A DNA stretch of 64,000 nucleotides from Homarus americanus (GCF_018991925.1 NW_024735516.1:341001-405000); one strand, 5' to 3'; positions 1 to 10,889 are shown, counted from the stretch's first letter. Notes: a model not told the origin generated them from the letters alone. Translations and numbers: made by a program.

Positions 1-405
1 GTGTGTAGGGAGAGGCTGTGTGTGTGGAGGGGGCTGTGTGTATAGAGGGGGAGGTGTGTAGTGGAGAGGAGGGAGGGCTGTGTGTAGTGGAGTGTGTGTG
101 AGTGGAGGGAGGGAGGGCTGTGTGTAGGAGGAGGCTGTGTGTGTGTGAGGAGGAGGGCTGTGTGTAGAGTGTGGAGGAGGAGGGAGGGGCTGTGTGTGAG
201 TGGAGGAGGGAGGGAGGGGTGGCTGTGTGTGAGTGGAGGGAGGGAGGGAGGGCTGTGTGTGCTGTGTGTAGTGGGAGGGAGGGAGGAGGGGAGGGAGGGC
301 TGTGTGTGTAGGTGTGAGGGAGGAGGCTGTGTGTGTGAGTGGAGGGAGGGAGGAGGAGGGAGGGCTGTGTGTGAGTGTTTAGTGAAGGAGAGAGATAGAG
401 AGGAG
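1..405. repeat. Degenerate G/T-purine minisatellite
   Basis: Irregular repetition of a unit like GGGAGGGCTGTGTGTGAGTGGA. Open frames across it (for example from 94) read only the repeat, so no gene is called. The strand is strongly G-rich on +. Confidence 0.85.
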
Positions 406-407
406 AT

Positions 408-408
<1 letters not shown>

Positions 409-464
<56 letters not shown>
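409..464. repeat. (GA)n microsatellite
   Basis: Uninterrupted GA dinucleotide run of about 55 bp directly after the G-rich minisatellite. Confidence 0.97.
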
Positions 465-466
<2 letters not shown>

Positions 467-535
467 TGTGGTTAACGTTAAGAATGGTGGATGGGATAAA
501 GAAAACTACCAATAATCACATCACTACCTGACAAA

Positions 536-666
536 CCAGACGATCACAAAAATTTATGTACTGTACAGCCCTGTAAATGTATTCATCGCATATTATATCA
601 TTATGTCTAAATCAAATGTAAGTCTGTATATTTTCAGCCACCAGCTGCAATTCTATTAATAAACCG

Positions 667-708
<42 letters not shown>

Positions 709-710
709 TA
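536..710 (+). mobile_element. LINE 3' tail fragment ending in (TTA)n
   Basis: The segment TGTATATTTTCAGCCACCAG followed by AATAAACCGTTTATTATT closely matches the 3' UTR end of the LINE at 50613-52525 (TGTATATTTTCGGCCTTCTG ... AATAAACCGTTAATTATT). The (TTA)n at 668-710 is therefore best read as the 3' tail of a strongly 5'-truncated LINE copy on the + strand, not a free-standing microsatellite. How far it extends 5' of about 540 cannot be judged by eye. Confidence 0.6.
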
Positions 711-711
711 T

Positions 712-802
712 ACATACAGGCGGTACAGTATACATGCAGAAGGTACAGTATACATACAGAGGGTACAGTATACATACAGGGGTATATACAAAGAAGGGGT
801 AC
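712..802. repeat. Short tandem repeat, about 20-bp unit
   Basis: Three to four imperfect copies of GGTACAGTATACATACAGA lie directly after the LINE tail. Confidence 0.7.
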
Positions 803-925
803 AGTATTCATATGCAGGTGTACAAAGTTTGATGGATCTTCTGGGAAGAGCTATAATGGGAAGCCCGACACAACATCCGTGAAGGTGACGCCAGGCTTAT
901 TACCTTGTGTAAAACATATACACAT

Positions 926-967
<42 letters not shown>
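926..967. repeat. (GA)n microsatellite
   Basis: About 40 bp of pure GA repeat. Confidence 0.97.
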
Positions 968-969
<2 letters not shown>

Positions 970-1671
970 TCATCCTGCATCCGTGGATTACATCTTCAAG
1001 CAGTAGACGTGAAGCGAGGAGCTTAGGGCTCACGCCTCAATTTTTGGCTGAGATCATATATTCAATTTTGTAGAGCAGCGGGGGGGGAGAGGAGAAAGGT
1101 GAGATGTGTAGGGAAGGGGTGTGATAGGAAGGGGAGGTTAAGATAGGAGGGGGGTGAGAGAAGAAAAAGGGGGTTGAGGGACAAGAGGAGGGATGGGGGA
1201 AGGAGATAGGCAGGATGGGAGAGGAGGGAGTGAGGCTGTGAGTGGTTGGAGCATCTGCTGTGTCAGGAAGGAGGGAGGGAGGGAGGGAGGGAGGATTACT
1301 GGTCCGAAAATGATATTTCCTTCACCTTTCAGGTACACAGAGTTCAGACCAGTTGCCCGAATAGCTACTTCTTAAAACTGAATTAAGGTCTGTTACCTGA
1401 GAACGAGAAGAAGAGCTACATGTCTCACTCACTCTCCTAGGCTCTGTATGTCTCAGTCTTCGTCGAGAGAAAAAGAAAGAAATAATATTGGAGCCTTTAT
1501 TGACGTCATCAGCTGAAATGCTCCGGATCATTTCTTTTAACTGACATTTTAAAAACAAATAAATGAGTTTTTTATTTATTTCAAAATATTTTATTATTCA
1601 CTTCTTTTTATATAGAATTTTACTTCCATCTTTATTGTTATTTATATGTTAAAGTTATTACAAAACATTTT
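968..1671. other. Intergenic, no gene recognised
   Basis: Purine-rich, GGGAGGGA-type low complexity occupies 1080-1300, with a (GGGA)n run near 1270-1292. The rest is AT-rich sequence without a recognisable product on either strand. Confidence 0.6.
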
Positions 1672-2127
1672 AGACTGTACCCTAGTGACGTTGACTGTAC
1701 CTCAGTGACGCTGACTGTACCCTAGTGATGTTGACTGTACCCTAATGACGCTGACTGTACCCTAGTGATGTTGACTGTACCCTAATGACGTTGACTGTAC
1801 CTTAGTGACGCTGACTGTACCCTAATGACGTTGACTGTACCCTAATGACGTTGACTGTACCCTAGTGACGTTGACTGTACCCTAATGACGTTGACTGTAC
1901 CCTAATGACGTTGACTGTAGCCTAGCGACGTTGACTGTACCCTAGTGACGCTTACTGTACCCTAATGACGTTGACTGTACCCTAGTGACGTTGACTGTAC
2001 CCTAATGACGTTGACTGTACCCTAATGACGTTGACTGTAGCCTAGCGACGTTGACTGTACCCTAGTGACGCTTACTGTACCCTAATGACGTTGACTGTAC
2101 CCTAGTGACGCTGACTGTACCCTAGTG
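1672..2127. repeat. 20-bp minisatellite, about 23 copies
   Basis: Unit GACTGTACCCTAGTGACGTT. Variants alternate CTAGTG/CTAATG and GTTG/GCTG. A two-to-four unit block carrying the variants TAGCCTAGCGACG and CGCTTACTG occurs twice (around 1918-1960 and 2038-2080), a sign of higher-order duplication inside the array. Confidence 0.95.
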
Positions 2128-2275
2128 GAGGTACGGTGGCTACATACGTACACCCTCACATTACACCACACAATAGCACACCTGGTTTATCTCACTTAAA
2201 CTAACTACCACCAAGACTTCCTTCTCTCAACCACTCCTTCACCCTCTTATTGTCCCTACACACTGTCTCTACTTT

Positions 2276-2715
2276 GCCACCAATTCTCCTCTCTGCCACC
2301 AGTTCTCCTCTATGCCACCAGTTCTCTTCTATGCCACCAGTTCTCCTCTCTGTCACCAGTTCTCCTCTATGCCACCAGTTCTCCTCTATGCCACCAGTTC
2401 TCCTCTATGCCACCAGTTCTCTTCTATGCTACCAGTTCTCCTCTATGCTACCAGTTCTCCTCTATGCCACCAGTTCTCCTCTATGCCACCAGCTCTCCTC
2501 TATGCCACCAGTTCTCCTCACTGCCACCAGTTTTCCTCTTTGCCACCAGTTCTCCTCTCTGCCACGTGTTCTCCTCTATGCCACCAGTTCTCCTCACTGC
2601 CACCAGTTCTCCTCTATGCCACCAGTTCTCCTCTCTGCCACGTGTTCTCCTCTATGCCACCAATTCTCCTCACTGCCACCAGTTCTCCTCTCTGCCACCA
2701 GCTCTCCACCCTGGC
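2276..2715. repeat. 19-bp minisatellite, about 23 copies
   Basis: Unit CCACCAGTTCTCCTCTATG. Because 19 is not a multiple of 3, all three + frames stay open through the array and give repetitive Pro/Ser/Leu peptides. These are not genes. Confidence 0.95.
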
Positions 2716-2794
2716 ACCAATTCCCGTCCCTGACATCAAAAATTCCCTCTTTTCAAAGGTCATCCAACTAAATTATATAAATATTGCATGTACA

Positions 2795-2993
2795 GTCCCC
2801 TTCACTAGTGCGTTTACAGGGGCTCGTCATATAAACATTCCCGCAAATAATTTCTTTGAGATATTTGTTTTAATATTGTTTTAATTTGATTCCACATTAT
2901 GTTTACTGTTGTGAGTTTCCTTCTCTCTCATGTCAACAAACACAGGGCTGCCACACAGCACAAAACATGACGAGCCCCTGTAAACGCACTAGA
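2795..2993. mobile_element. MITE-like element with 26-bp perfect terminal inverted repeats
   Basis: The 26 bases at 2805-2830 (beginning CTAGTGCGTTTACAGG) are the exact reverse complement of 2967-2992, enclosing about 136 bp of AT-rich non-coding DNA. A second copy of terminus and interior is at 17131-17276, with the interior in the opposite orientation but the same outer flank (AGTCCCCTTC), as expected if both ends carry a longer inverted repeat. Both ends show CTAG, which may be a palindromic target duplication or part of the repeat. No transposase is present. Confidence 0.8.
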
Positions 2994-3028
2994 TTGGGCA
3001 GCTAGCAAGATGATCTGGCAAACTAATG

Positions 3029-3103
3029 TATGACCTAACCTAACCTAACCTAACCTAACCTAACCTAACCTAACCTAATCTAACCTAACCTAACCTAACC
3101 TAA
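3029..3103. repeat. Interstitial telomere-type array (CCTAA)n
   Basis: About 14 units of CCTAA with one CCTAAT-type variant. It starts about 36 bp after the MITE. Confidence 0.95.
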
Positions 3104-3139
3104 CAACAGATGAGTAACCAATTGGTAGAATCCATTTTG

Positions 3140-3500
3140 TTTTCACTTTGGCCTCCCCTCCCCACCCTGTTCTCCCTCATCTCCCCTCTGGTCTCCCTCC
3201 CTCCTGATCTCTCTCCCCACTCCGTTCTCTCCCCCTCCCCCTGATCCTCCTCCTTCCTGATCTCCTTTCCCCCCCTGATCACCCTCACCCTGATCTCCCT
3301 CCCCCCTGATCACCCTCACCCTGATCTCCCTCCAACTGATCTTCCTTTCCCCCTGATCACACCTCCTCCACCTGATTTCCCTCCCTCCTGACCTCCCCAT
3401 TAATACTCCTCCCCGTAATCACCCACCATCCTCCTGATCATCTTCCTCCCCTTTAATCCTCCTTCCCCTGATCTTCCATCTCACCCCTCCCCCGATCCTC
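3140..3500. repeat. Pyrimidine-rich degenerate repeat
   Basis: Loose repetition of CCCTGATCTCCCTCCC-like units. The minus-strand open frames over it (Gly/Glu/Arg-rich) are low-complexity artefacts. Confidence 0.8.
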
Positions 3501-3801
3501 CGTCTACATATCGCTGACATCATCAATACATTCCAGACACGCCTGAATAAATAATCTCGCTATGACGTCACGCGATCTGGTCTGCTATTACGAGACAAAA
3601 AAAAAAATATTTCCAACTAGGATTTAATAGTCGGTGATAGCGCTGGGTCTATGAATTATTTCCCTAATAGTGATTTTAAGGTTATAATGAACTGCTTACA
3701 GAGAGAGGTAAGAGATTAGAGCGACAATAAGTAAAGGAAGTTGGAGTTAAGTGTTTGTCTAGATCAGCTGGTAGGAGAGAGTGAGGGGAGAATTATACCA
3801 A
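3501..3801. other. Intergenic, nothing recognised
   Basis: AT-rich unique sequence with an A9 run near 3597. No coding signal, repeat or RNA gene seen. Confidence 0.6.
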
Positions 3802-4288
3802 TATGGTCTAAGTCCTTCACCCAGGGGAGCTCCTCAGTACATTATGCTCCGGGGTGATGGTCTAAGTGCTTCACCCAGGGGAGCTCCTCAGTACATTATG
3901 CTCCGGGGTGATGGTCTAAGTGCTTCACCCAGGGGAGCTCCACCGAGTACATTATGCTCCGGGGTGATGGTCTAAGTGCTTCACCCAGGGGAGCTCCTCA
4001 GTACATTATGCTCCGGGGTGATGGTCTAAGTGCTTCACCCAGGGGAGCTCCTCAGTACATTATGCTCCGGGGTGATGGTCTAAGTGCTTCACCCAGGGGA
4101 GCTCCTCAGTACATTATGCTCCGGGGTGATGGTCTAAGTGCTTCACCCAGGGGAGCTCCTCAGTACATTATGCTCCGGGGTGATGGTCTAAGTGCTTCAC
4201 CCAGGGGAGCTCCTCATTACATTATGCTCCGGGGTGATGTTCTAAGTGCCTCACCCAGGGGAGCTCCTCAGTACATTATGCTCCGGGT
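3802..4288. repeat. 54-bp minisatellite, 9 copies
   Basis: The unit begins ATGGTCTAAGTGCTTCACCC and ends ATTATGCTCCGGGGTG. Copies are nearly identical. The third copy has a 2-bp insertion (CTCCACCGAG for CTCCTCAG), which splits the otherwise continuous 18-residue repeat frame into two open frames. With no start context, no splice sites and a frameshift inside the array, this is a minisatellite and not a repeat protein. Confidence 0.95.
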
Positions 4289-4357
4289 TTATGATTATTC
4301 CGTTGTTTGTGTGACAGTGGCTCAAATAGTACCTCTTATACTGTATAGTCCTGTTAT

Positions 4358-4390
4358 TAGATGATGATGATGATGATGATGATGATGATA

Positions 4391-4428
<38 letters not shown>

Positions 4429-4459
4429 AATGATGATGATGATGATGATGATGATGATA
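4358..4459. repeat. (ATG)n microsatellite
   Basis: About 100 bp of GAT/ATG trinucleotide repeat interrupted twice by ATAATG. Poly-Ser and poly-His frames on the minus strand are artefacts. Confidence 0.97.
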
Positions 4460-4535
4460 TCGAGAGAGCTCTTGACATACTAGTTTGTTCACTTGTCCAT
4501 CAGAGGGCAGATGGATATGACACATGACCACTTAC

Positions 4536-4866
4536 CAACCTAATACTACCTCATACTACTGCCACATACTACCTCATACTACTGCCACATACTACCTCAT
4601 ACTACTGCCACATACTACCTCATACTACTGCTACATACTACCTCATACTACTGCCACATACTACCTCATACTACTGGCACATACTACCTCATACTACTGG
4701 CACATACTACCTCATACTACTGGCACATACTACCTCACACTACTGGCACATACTACCTCATACTACTGGCACATACTACCTCATACTACTGGCACATACT
4801 ACCTCATACTACTGGTACATACTACCATATACTATTACCACATACTACATCATACTACTGCCACAT
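4536..4866. repeat. 23-bp minisatellite, about 14 copies
   Basis: Unit GCCACATACTACCTCATACT plus ACT. A block of GGC variants in the second half suggests local amplification. The + frame (4524-4868) is repeat translation. Confidence 0.93.
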
Positions 4867-4949
4867 AATAGATCATACTGCCACATACCACAAAGCATCA
4901 ACAGTTCAAGACACTTCGCTTACTATTTTAAGATAATTTCCCATATATC

Positions 4950-5010
4950 ATAACCTAAGCTAACCTAACCTAAGCTAACCTAACCTAACCTAACCTTACT
5001 TAACCTAATC
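4950..5010. repeat. Interstitial telomere-type array (CCTAA)n, degenerate
   Basis: Mixed CCTAA and CTAAGCTAA units. Confidence 0.85.
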
Positions 5011-5381
5011 TGACGAATGGGGAGAGAAAGATAACAAGGGGGGGGTAGAAGGGAGAGGGAGAAATGGGAAGAAGGAAGGAAAACTAACGTGAGAGATGAA
5101 GGAAGACAGAGATGGCGGGGGAGGGACTGAGAAGAAGAATGATGGGAGGAGGAAGAGGAGCGGGAGGAGGAGGAAGAGGAGCGGGAGGAGATGGACGTTT
5201 ATATAATGGTATCAGTTAGTAAGAGTAGTGAGGCTTCTCTTACCGTAAATATAAATAATATGCGGTAGAGACTAAAGCATTTTTATTGTTGTCATATCTA
5301 TTTACCCAAGGCTTTTAGCCCCTTGTCAGAGATTGAATACATTTGATGCGACTTATTTTGAACTGGTGAACGTTATATGAT
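5011..5381. other. Purine-rich then unique sequence
   Basis: 5030-5190 is GA-rich low complexity with a duplicated GAGGAAGAGGAGCGGGAGGA. The remainder is AT-rich and unrecognised. Confidence 0.6.
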
Positions 5382-5454
5382 ATAGAATAGAATAGAATAG
5401 GTTAGGTTAGGTTAGGTTAGGTTAGGTTAGGTTAGGTTAGGTTAGGTTAGGTTA
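5382..5454. repeat. (TAGAA)n followed by telomere-type (TTAGG)n
   Basis: Four TAGAA units pass directly into about 11 perfect TTAGG units. A pentamer-to-pentamer switch is visible at about 5400. Confidence 0.95.
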
Positions 5455-5764
5455 ATCATAAAGGCGAAAATAAACAGGTAATTAATCTTCAGGTCAACTA
5501 ATTAATAAACTCTTGCAGGTGTGAGGTGGACCAAGGCACTCGAACCCAGGACAATACAGTACAACACAACCATATACCAGGCCGCGGTAACCCGGGGGGA
5601 GGGGGGCGATGTAGGAAGGTGGTGCGAGTACAAAAGAGATTTCCCAAGAAGAAACTGATGCCAAACTCCATGAAAGCTTTTTCTTATATTTCGGGTAACG
5701 AGAAAAGTTTGGTCAATCATCGAAAGCAAGAGTTCAAGCTTTGAGCTACGGAATAATGGAGATT
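5455..5764. other. Intergenic, weak tRNA-like motif only
   Basis: Unique sequence with a C/G-rich patch at 5580-5612. On the minus strand GGGTTCGAGTGCC near 5530-5545 resembles an RNA polymerase III B box, but no A box or tRNA fold is convincing. Confidence 0.4.
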
Positions 5765-5767
5765 TGT

Positions 5768-5820
<53 letters not shown>

Positions 5821-5865
5821 ACAGACAGCGAGAGAGAGAGAGAGACAGAGAGAGAGAGAGAGATA
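5765..5865. repeat. (GT)n then (GA)n microsatellites
   Basis: About 54 bp of GT followed, after GACAGACAGC, by an interrupted GA run. Confidence 0.97.
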
Positions 5866-6471
5866 CACCTTCACATTAACTTTTCACGTGTCAACATTAC
5901 TCTACGGGTCTAAGAGGTTGTGGCGTCACCTCGCAAATCTCAAGACCCAGATGTGAGAATTCGTTCCCCTTAACTTTACACTGAAAAGATGTACTTAAGG
6001 GATATTCTACTACAGTGAGAAACAAATAGACGTGTTAATTTGTAATCTGAAAATACTTACGATAGGTTGAGAAATATAACTGAGTGAGAAATAGTAGAAG
6101 TTTCTTGTGGTGGACTGGGGAATATAAAGTGGACTGAGATAAAACAACCAACTGATGGAACTGACTGTGTGCCAACGTTAATGTGAAACTATATCGAATA
6201 AGTTGTGTTTATTCAATAAGTTTAATGATGAATGAGTGATTTCAACAGTTAGTTATGTATTTTAAGTAATATAAGTCATGGATGAGTTACTTATACAATA
6301 TCAGTTGTGTATATTTGCTAACTCTAATAAATTATAAGTTATATAAAGTGTCCATTGCGCGTATTAAGTAGTTTAAGTAAAGAAAGAGTTATCCCAGCAG
6401 CAACAGTCGTACGCATAAGCTGATTTAAGTGAACTTTTAGACTGTGATATATATCTGTGTGTGTGTCATAA
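5866..6471. other. Intergenic, nothing recognised
   Basis: AT-rich unique sequence of about 600 bp. No open frame, splice pair or repeat stands out. Confidence 0.6.
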
Positions 6472-6595
<124 letters not shown>

Positions 6596-6608
6596 CAGTT
6601 TATTAAAA

Positions 6609-6970
6609 AAGTATGTCTGTGTGTTTGTGCGTCCTCACGAGAATCTCGGAAACTACTTTACCGATCTGTAGTGATGATGGATGGTGTTATATGTAGTGAT
6701 GATGGGTGGTGTGTTATATGTAGTGATGATGGATGGTGTTATATGTAGTGATGATGGATGATGTTATATGTAGTGATGATTAGATAATAAAATAATAACA
6801 GTTTAATGCTAAAAAAATATACTTTGCTGTACCATTATAGTGAAAAATATGGTGGAACTTACATACACCGTTAATAAACTATTGATGGAAGAAGAAATTT
6901 TGGGGACTGAACAGTGAGACGATGTGGAGCCTCCCGGAGGGTGGCGTCCTACCGTGGCCTCGAGAATGAG
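6609..6970 (+). mobile_element. Short non-autonomous Helitron derivative
   Basis: The 5' part (TTTGTGCGTCCTCACGAGAA, then CTCGGAAACTACTTTACCGA) matches the outer end of the Helitron at 37303-39935. It is followed by about five copies of the same 25-bp minisatellite (6661-6783). At 6915-6965 comes the Helitron 3' segment (GTGGAGCCTCCCGGAGGGTG, then GCGTCCTACCGTGGCCT). Coding sequence is absent. This looks like an internal-deletion derivative of the larger element. The exact 3' end is uncertain. Confidence 0.6.
6661..6783 (+). repeat. 25-bp Helitron-associated minisatellite, about 5 copies
   Basis: Unit TGTAGTGATGATGGATGGTG plus TTATA. It is the reverse complement of the minisatellite at 38896-39893 and occupies the same position relative to the shared Helitron end. 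Confidence 0.9.
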
Positions 6971-7004
6971 CCGCCCGGAGAAGTGTTCAGACACTCACCC
7001 TATC

Positions 7005-7773
7005 CACAAACATGAGAGTACATTTACAAGGAGATCAGGATGCTGGACGGTTTGCAAACCTTCTACTACAGATTGGGAATGGAACTTTCCCTGTTGATTG
7101 AGAAGGACAAATAATCATTCCTCAAGGATGTGGAAATGTTGTAAAGTCCTCAACTGAGCTCACTAACATGGTCTACCCAAACATTATCCACCACTACAAG
7201 GATCACAAGTGGCTGCGTGAAGGCGCAATTCTGGCGCCAAGGAATGAAACAGTGGCTGAAATCAACATGACTCTACTCAGACAGCTTCCAGGCAGTGAGA
7301 CCTCATTCAAATCTGTTGATACAGTAATCGACCAGGACCAAGCAGTCCAGTACCCTGCAGAATTCCTTAATTTTTGGGAGCCCGCTGGAATGCCTCCTCA
7401 CCACCTCACTCTCAAGATTGGAACCCCTATAATGCTCTTAAGAAATCTTGAACCACCAATCCTCTGCAATGGCACAAGACTGGTGGTGAAGAACATGATG
7501 CCACATGTACTGGAAGCTACAATACTGACAGGAAAAGCTAAAGGAGAGGACGTGTTTATACCAAGGATACCTCTCATCACCACTGACCTGCCATTTGAGT
7601 TCAAGCGACTTCAGTTCCCGGTTAAAGTGAGCTTTGCCATGACCATCTACAAAAGCCAGGGACAGTCCCTAAAGATGGTTGGCCTAAACCTGGTGTTTCC
7701 TTGCTTCTCTCATGGACAGTTCTATGTTGGATGCTCCAGAGTGGGAACTGGCTTATCTATACATACTTGCTGC
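7005..7773 (+). pseudogene. Helitron PIF1-like helicase, C-terminal fragment (broken)
   Basis: Part of a Helitron Rep/helicase protein; the helicase unwinds DNA during rolling-circle transposition. The readable frame opens with NMRVHLQGDQDAGRF, has one in-frame TGA at about 7099-7101, then continues from Met 7168 for 202 residues. Late PIF1 motifs are clear: GAILAPRNETV near residues 19-29, KSQGQSL at 162-168, and HGQFYVGCSRV at 182-192. Compared with the copy at 37372-37713, a small deletion after CSRVGT shifts the frame and gives a false terminus. The Rep domain and N-terminal ATPase (Walker) region are missing. This is a dead fragment and not a host PIF1 gene, which would be longer and lack the Helitron terminus that follows. 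Confidence 0.9.
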
Positions 7774-7873
7774 TAATGGCAAAACCAAAAATGTGGTCTA
7801 CCTTAATGCACTACAGTGAGACAATGTGGAGCCTCCCGGAAGGTGGCGTCCTACCGTGGCCTAGCGAAAGAGC
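7774..7873 (+). mobile_element. Helitron 3' terminal region, truncated
   Basis: From the old stop codon region through TGGAGCCTCCCGGAAGGTGG to CTAGCGAAAGAGC it is almost identical to the terminus at 37303-37380 (other strand). Identity stops after AGAGC, before the closing CGCTAG half of the terminal palindrome; minisatellite follows instead. Confidence 0.8.
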
Positions 7874-8447
7874 CTCCACACACGATTCACAATATATGCC
7901 TCCACACATGACTTACAATATATGCCTCTGCACATGACTGTTACAATATATGCCTCCCCACATATGAATGCTACAATATATGCTTCCACATATGACTTAC
8001 AATATACAGGGGTATACCTCCACACACACATGCCTCTCCACATGACTGTTACAATATATGCCTCCACACATATGACTGCTACAATATATGCTTCCACATA
8101 GGACTTTCAATATACAGGGGTATGCCTCCACACACATGACTTACAATATATGCCTCCACATATGACTTACGATATATGCCTCTACACACGACTCACAATA
8201 TATGCCTCCACACATGACTTACAATATATGCCTCCACACACATGACTCACAATATATGCCTCAACACATGACTTACAATATATGCCTCCACACATGACTT
8301 ACAACACATGCCTCCATACACATGACTTACAATATATGCCTCCACACACCTGACTCACAATATATGCCTCCACACCTCTTACAACATATGCCTCCACACA
8401 CATGACTCACAATATATGCCTCCACACATGACTGTTACAATATCTGT
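7872..8447. repeat. 26-bp minisatellite, about 22 copies
   Basis: Unit ACAATATATGCCTCCACACA plus TGACTT, with length variants of 23-32 bp. It begins exactly at the broken Helitron 3' end. Confidence 0.92.
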
Positions 8448-9168
8448 TTCCTCCCGGTAAGTTCAATGTTTGCAGTTGAGAAAATAATGCTCTCTCCCAC
8501 GTTCATATTCTCAGTATTTTCTTATTTCTCTTTCATTCCCATTTTTCCCTTCTCTCCTTAATCCTCTTTCGCTTTTATTTTGTCTCATAATTCCTCCTTT
8601 AGTCTCATACTGTCTCTCACAATCTCTCCTGTGCTCTCACGTCGTCTCCCGTTTTTCCTCCTTTCGCTTTCGTTATTCCACATTCGTTCTCACATTCTCT
8701 TTCTACTCCTTATCTCTTTCGTTATCGTATTCTCGTTGTATCTTTTTTTTTAATTATTTTTTCTTTATCTCTCTTTCGTTATCAAATTTAATTTATCTCT
8801 GTCTCTCTTATTATTCCTCTATCGTTATTTATCTTCCTCAATATTCCTCTTTCGTTCTATCACTCTGTCTCTCGTTACTGTTCGTTCTCATCCTCCTTCC
8901 TCCAGCCTACATATGGAGTAAGGTCAGTTCCGTGTATATAACCACAAACTGAAGCTCTATAGGGCGAGTCAGGTCAATCAGTCAATTCATTACACTGCAG
9001 TTACACGCCACTAAATGGAAGTCTCTCATATATATATACCTGGGGGGAAACGATACCTGGATACACTCTTTACTAGTCCTTCTTATCTTTCCTACTCTTT
9101 GTCACCTTTTCTTCCTACTCTTTCCTTACTCTTGTCCACCATTTCTCCATTTTTACTCTTTCCATCCC
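8448..9168. other. Pyrimidine-rich intergenic DNA
   Basis: 8460-8900 is T/C-rich with recurring CTCTTTCGTTAT-like words. 8900-9168 has no recognisable feature. Confidence 0.6.
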
Positions 9169-9171
9169 TAC

Positions 9172-9211
<40 letters not shown>

Positions 9212-9307
9212 TCCCACGCACACAGACATCCCAACGCACACACCCCCCCCACCCCACTCCCACCCCCACCCCACACCCACACACCCTACCCCACCCCCCA
9301 CACACAA
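9169..9307. repeat. (CA)n and C/A-rich tract
   Basis: Pure CA at about 9170-9207, then degenerate CCCACACCC sequence to 9305. Confidence 0.95.
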
Positions 9308-10789
9308 AATGTATTATTCAGTTCGGTCACCACAAGGAGGCTGTCCCATCTTCCTCTATAAAAACACAACACATCCAATATTTACACAACACACAGGCAC
9401 AGCGAGTTCCTCCACCTGGTCCAGTTTTAACACAGCATCCACAGCGTGTAAGAGAAGCAAGTTAAGAATAATAGAAAGCTTGTGTATGAAGCCATAACTA
9501 CACTTGAGTTTAAGGTCAGTAATTCTTTCACCAGTCTCTGTATATTGTGTTGAGGCGAGCCACTACTACCCTCGTGTATTTATTTAGTGCTCGTGTATTT
9601 TAGCTTGTGTATATGTATACAGTATGTATATGTATATGTATATGTATATGTTTATGTATTTCACGTAATTCTGTTTTTTTTTAATTATTTGTATATTGTG
9701 ATTTTCTTTTATAATTTATAATATTTTTTTCTCAGTATTATGATATAAATCCTGGACATGTAATAACTAGGTGGAATATTTAACACGGCTTAGTGATAAT
9801 ACTAATCAGGAATGTGGTATTTTTAGTGCCAGTATTTGCTGTTATGTCTGTATCGTTATTCAACATTATACACGGGAAGTTTGCCAGAATCTCTATACCT
9901 GCACAGGTAGTCGGGGTCGTGATGCCTCGATGCCCACAGTAATATCACATCACTGTTATAATATAGTGGTTAACACAACACTTAAGGCCCAGGCGTATCA
10001 ATATAATACTATAATCTATAACGAACCAAATAATTCGTATACAGGGTGATCAAAAACTCCCTTTGCACCTGTGGTAATTAACAGTATAGTTGTTCCTTGT
10101 TATACCTACATTGCTATATACATATTCTTACTTACGGCAAATATTGGGAATGGTATCACTTCCAACATTTACTGTGACCATTTCCAGTATCTGCTGAAAG
10201 TAGGAAAGGTAAACAGGGTCTTTTGTAACACCTGTACAAACACTCCGTACACTTTAACCCACAGTTTAAGACAGGCAAGTGAGGGGCGCCACCACTGAAC
10301 AATTAAATACCATTATTCTCAACTTGTTGAGTAAGTTAACCTGAGCTGATGATGAGGCATAAACATATAAACGCCAGTAATAATGTTGGTATCACTCCTC
10401 ACTACGTCCCTGACTACACCGGATTCAGTCACATTTCTAACAACAAATGAGTGACTAGTAACTACAGCTGCGCTCATCCCGACCAATAGTGTGATTATGG
10501 TCCCTCACGTGAACAAACAACACATTAAACTCTTGTCCATAGTGTTTATTTATTTTTGTGTTGCTTTTATTGGTTTCTGTTTGTCCAGTGTACAACAATT
10601 TACTGTGTGTACATAGTACCTCGTGTACACACCCACATGTGCATATCGTGCTATTTTTTTATGGGAAACTTTTTAACTGTACAATTGTTCTCAACAATTG
10701 CTGCCAATTCCTTCAGTAAATATGTGCACAAAAATATATCACTAGAGGAATGTTTCTCTGATTATTGTCATTGCTTTTGTGATGACCCA
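9308..10789. other. Intergenic, nothing recognised
   Basis: About 1.5 kb of mostly unique AT-rich sequence. A (TATATG)n run lies at 9612-9655. Several open frames of 60-90 codons have no family resemblance, and I see no convincing splice-site pair. Confidence 0.55.
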
Positions 10790-10833
10790 GCTGACGTGTT
10801 GATGTAAGCTGGGCTGGACTCCCTGTGTATATG
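10790..10833. repeat. Left remnant of the 25-bp minisatellite
   Basis: CGTGTTGATGTAAGCTGGGC followed by TGGACTC is identical to 14095-14122, on the other side of the LINE. It marks the insertion site, either as a target-site duplication or as neighbouring repeat units. Confidence 0.8.
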
Positions 10834-10889
10834 CAAACTTTTTTTTACTCGGAATAGCCCACCCGGGCTTAGGTCATCGACACCCAACG

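Noticed and set aside
3781..4364. Apparent 18-residue repeat protein (SASPRGAPQYIMLRGDGL)
   Set aside because: The period of 54 bp keeps the frame open by arithmetic. A 2-bp insertion shifts the frame mid-array, and there is no splice or start context.
5520..5600. tRNA-derived SINE on the minus strand (GGGTTCGAGTGCC B-box-like word)
   Set aside because: No A box at the right distance and no second copy in the window; could be chance.
7005..7773. Host PIF1 helicase gene
   Set aside because: The fragment lacks the ATPase core, has a stop and a frameshift, is followed by a Helitron terminus and has a close paralogue in the Helitron at 37303-39935.
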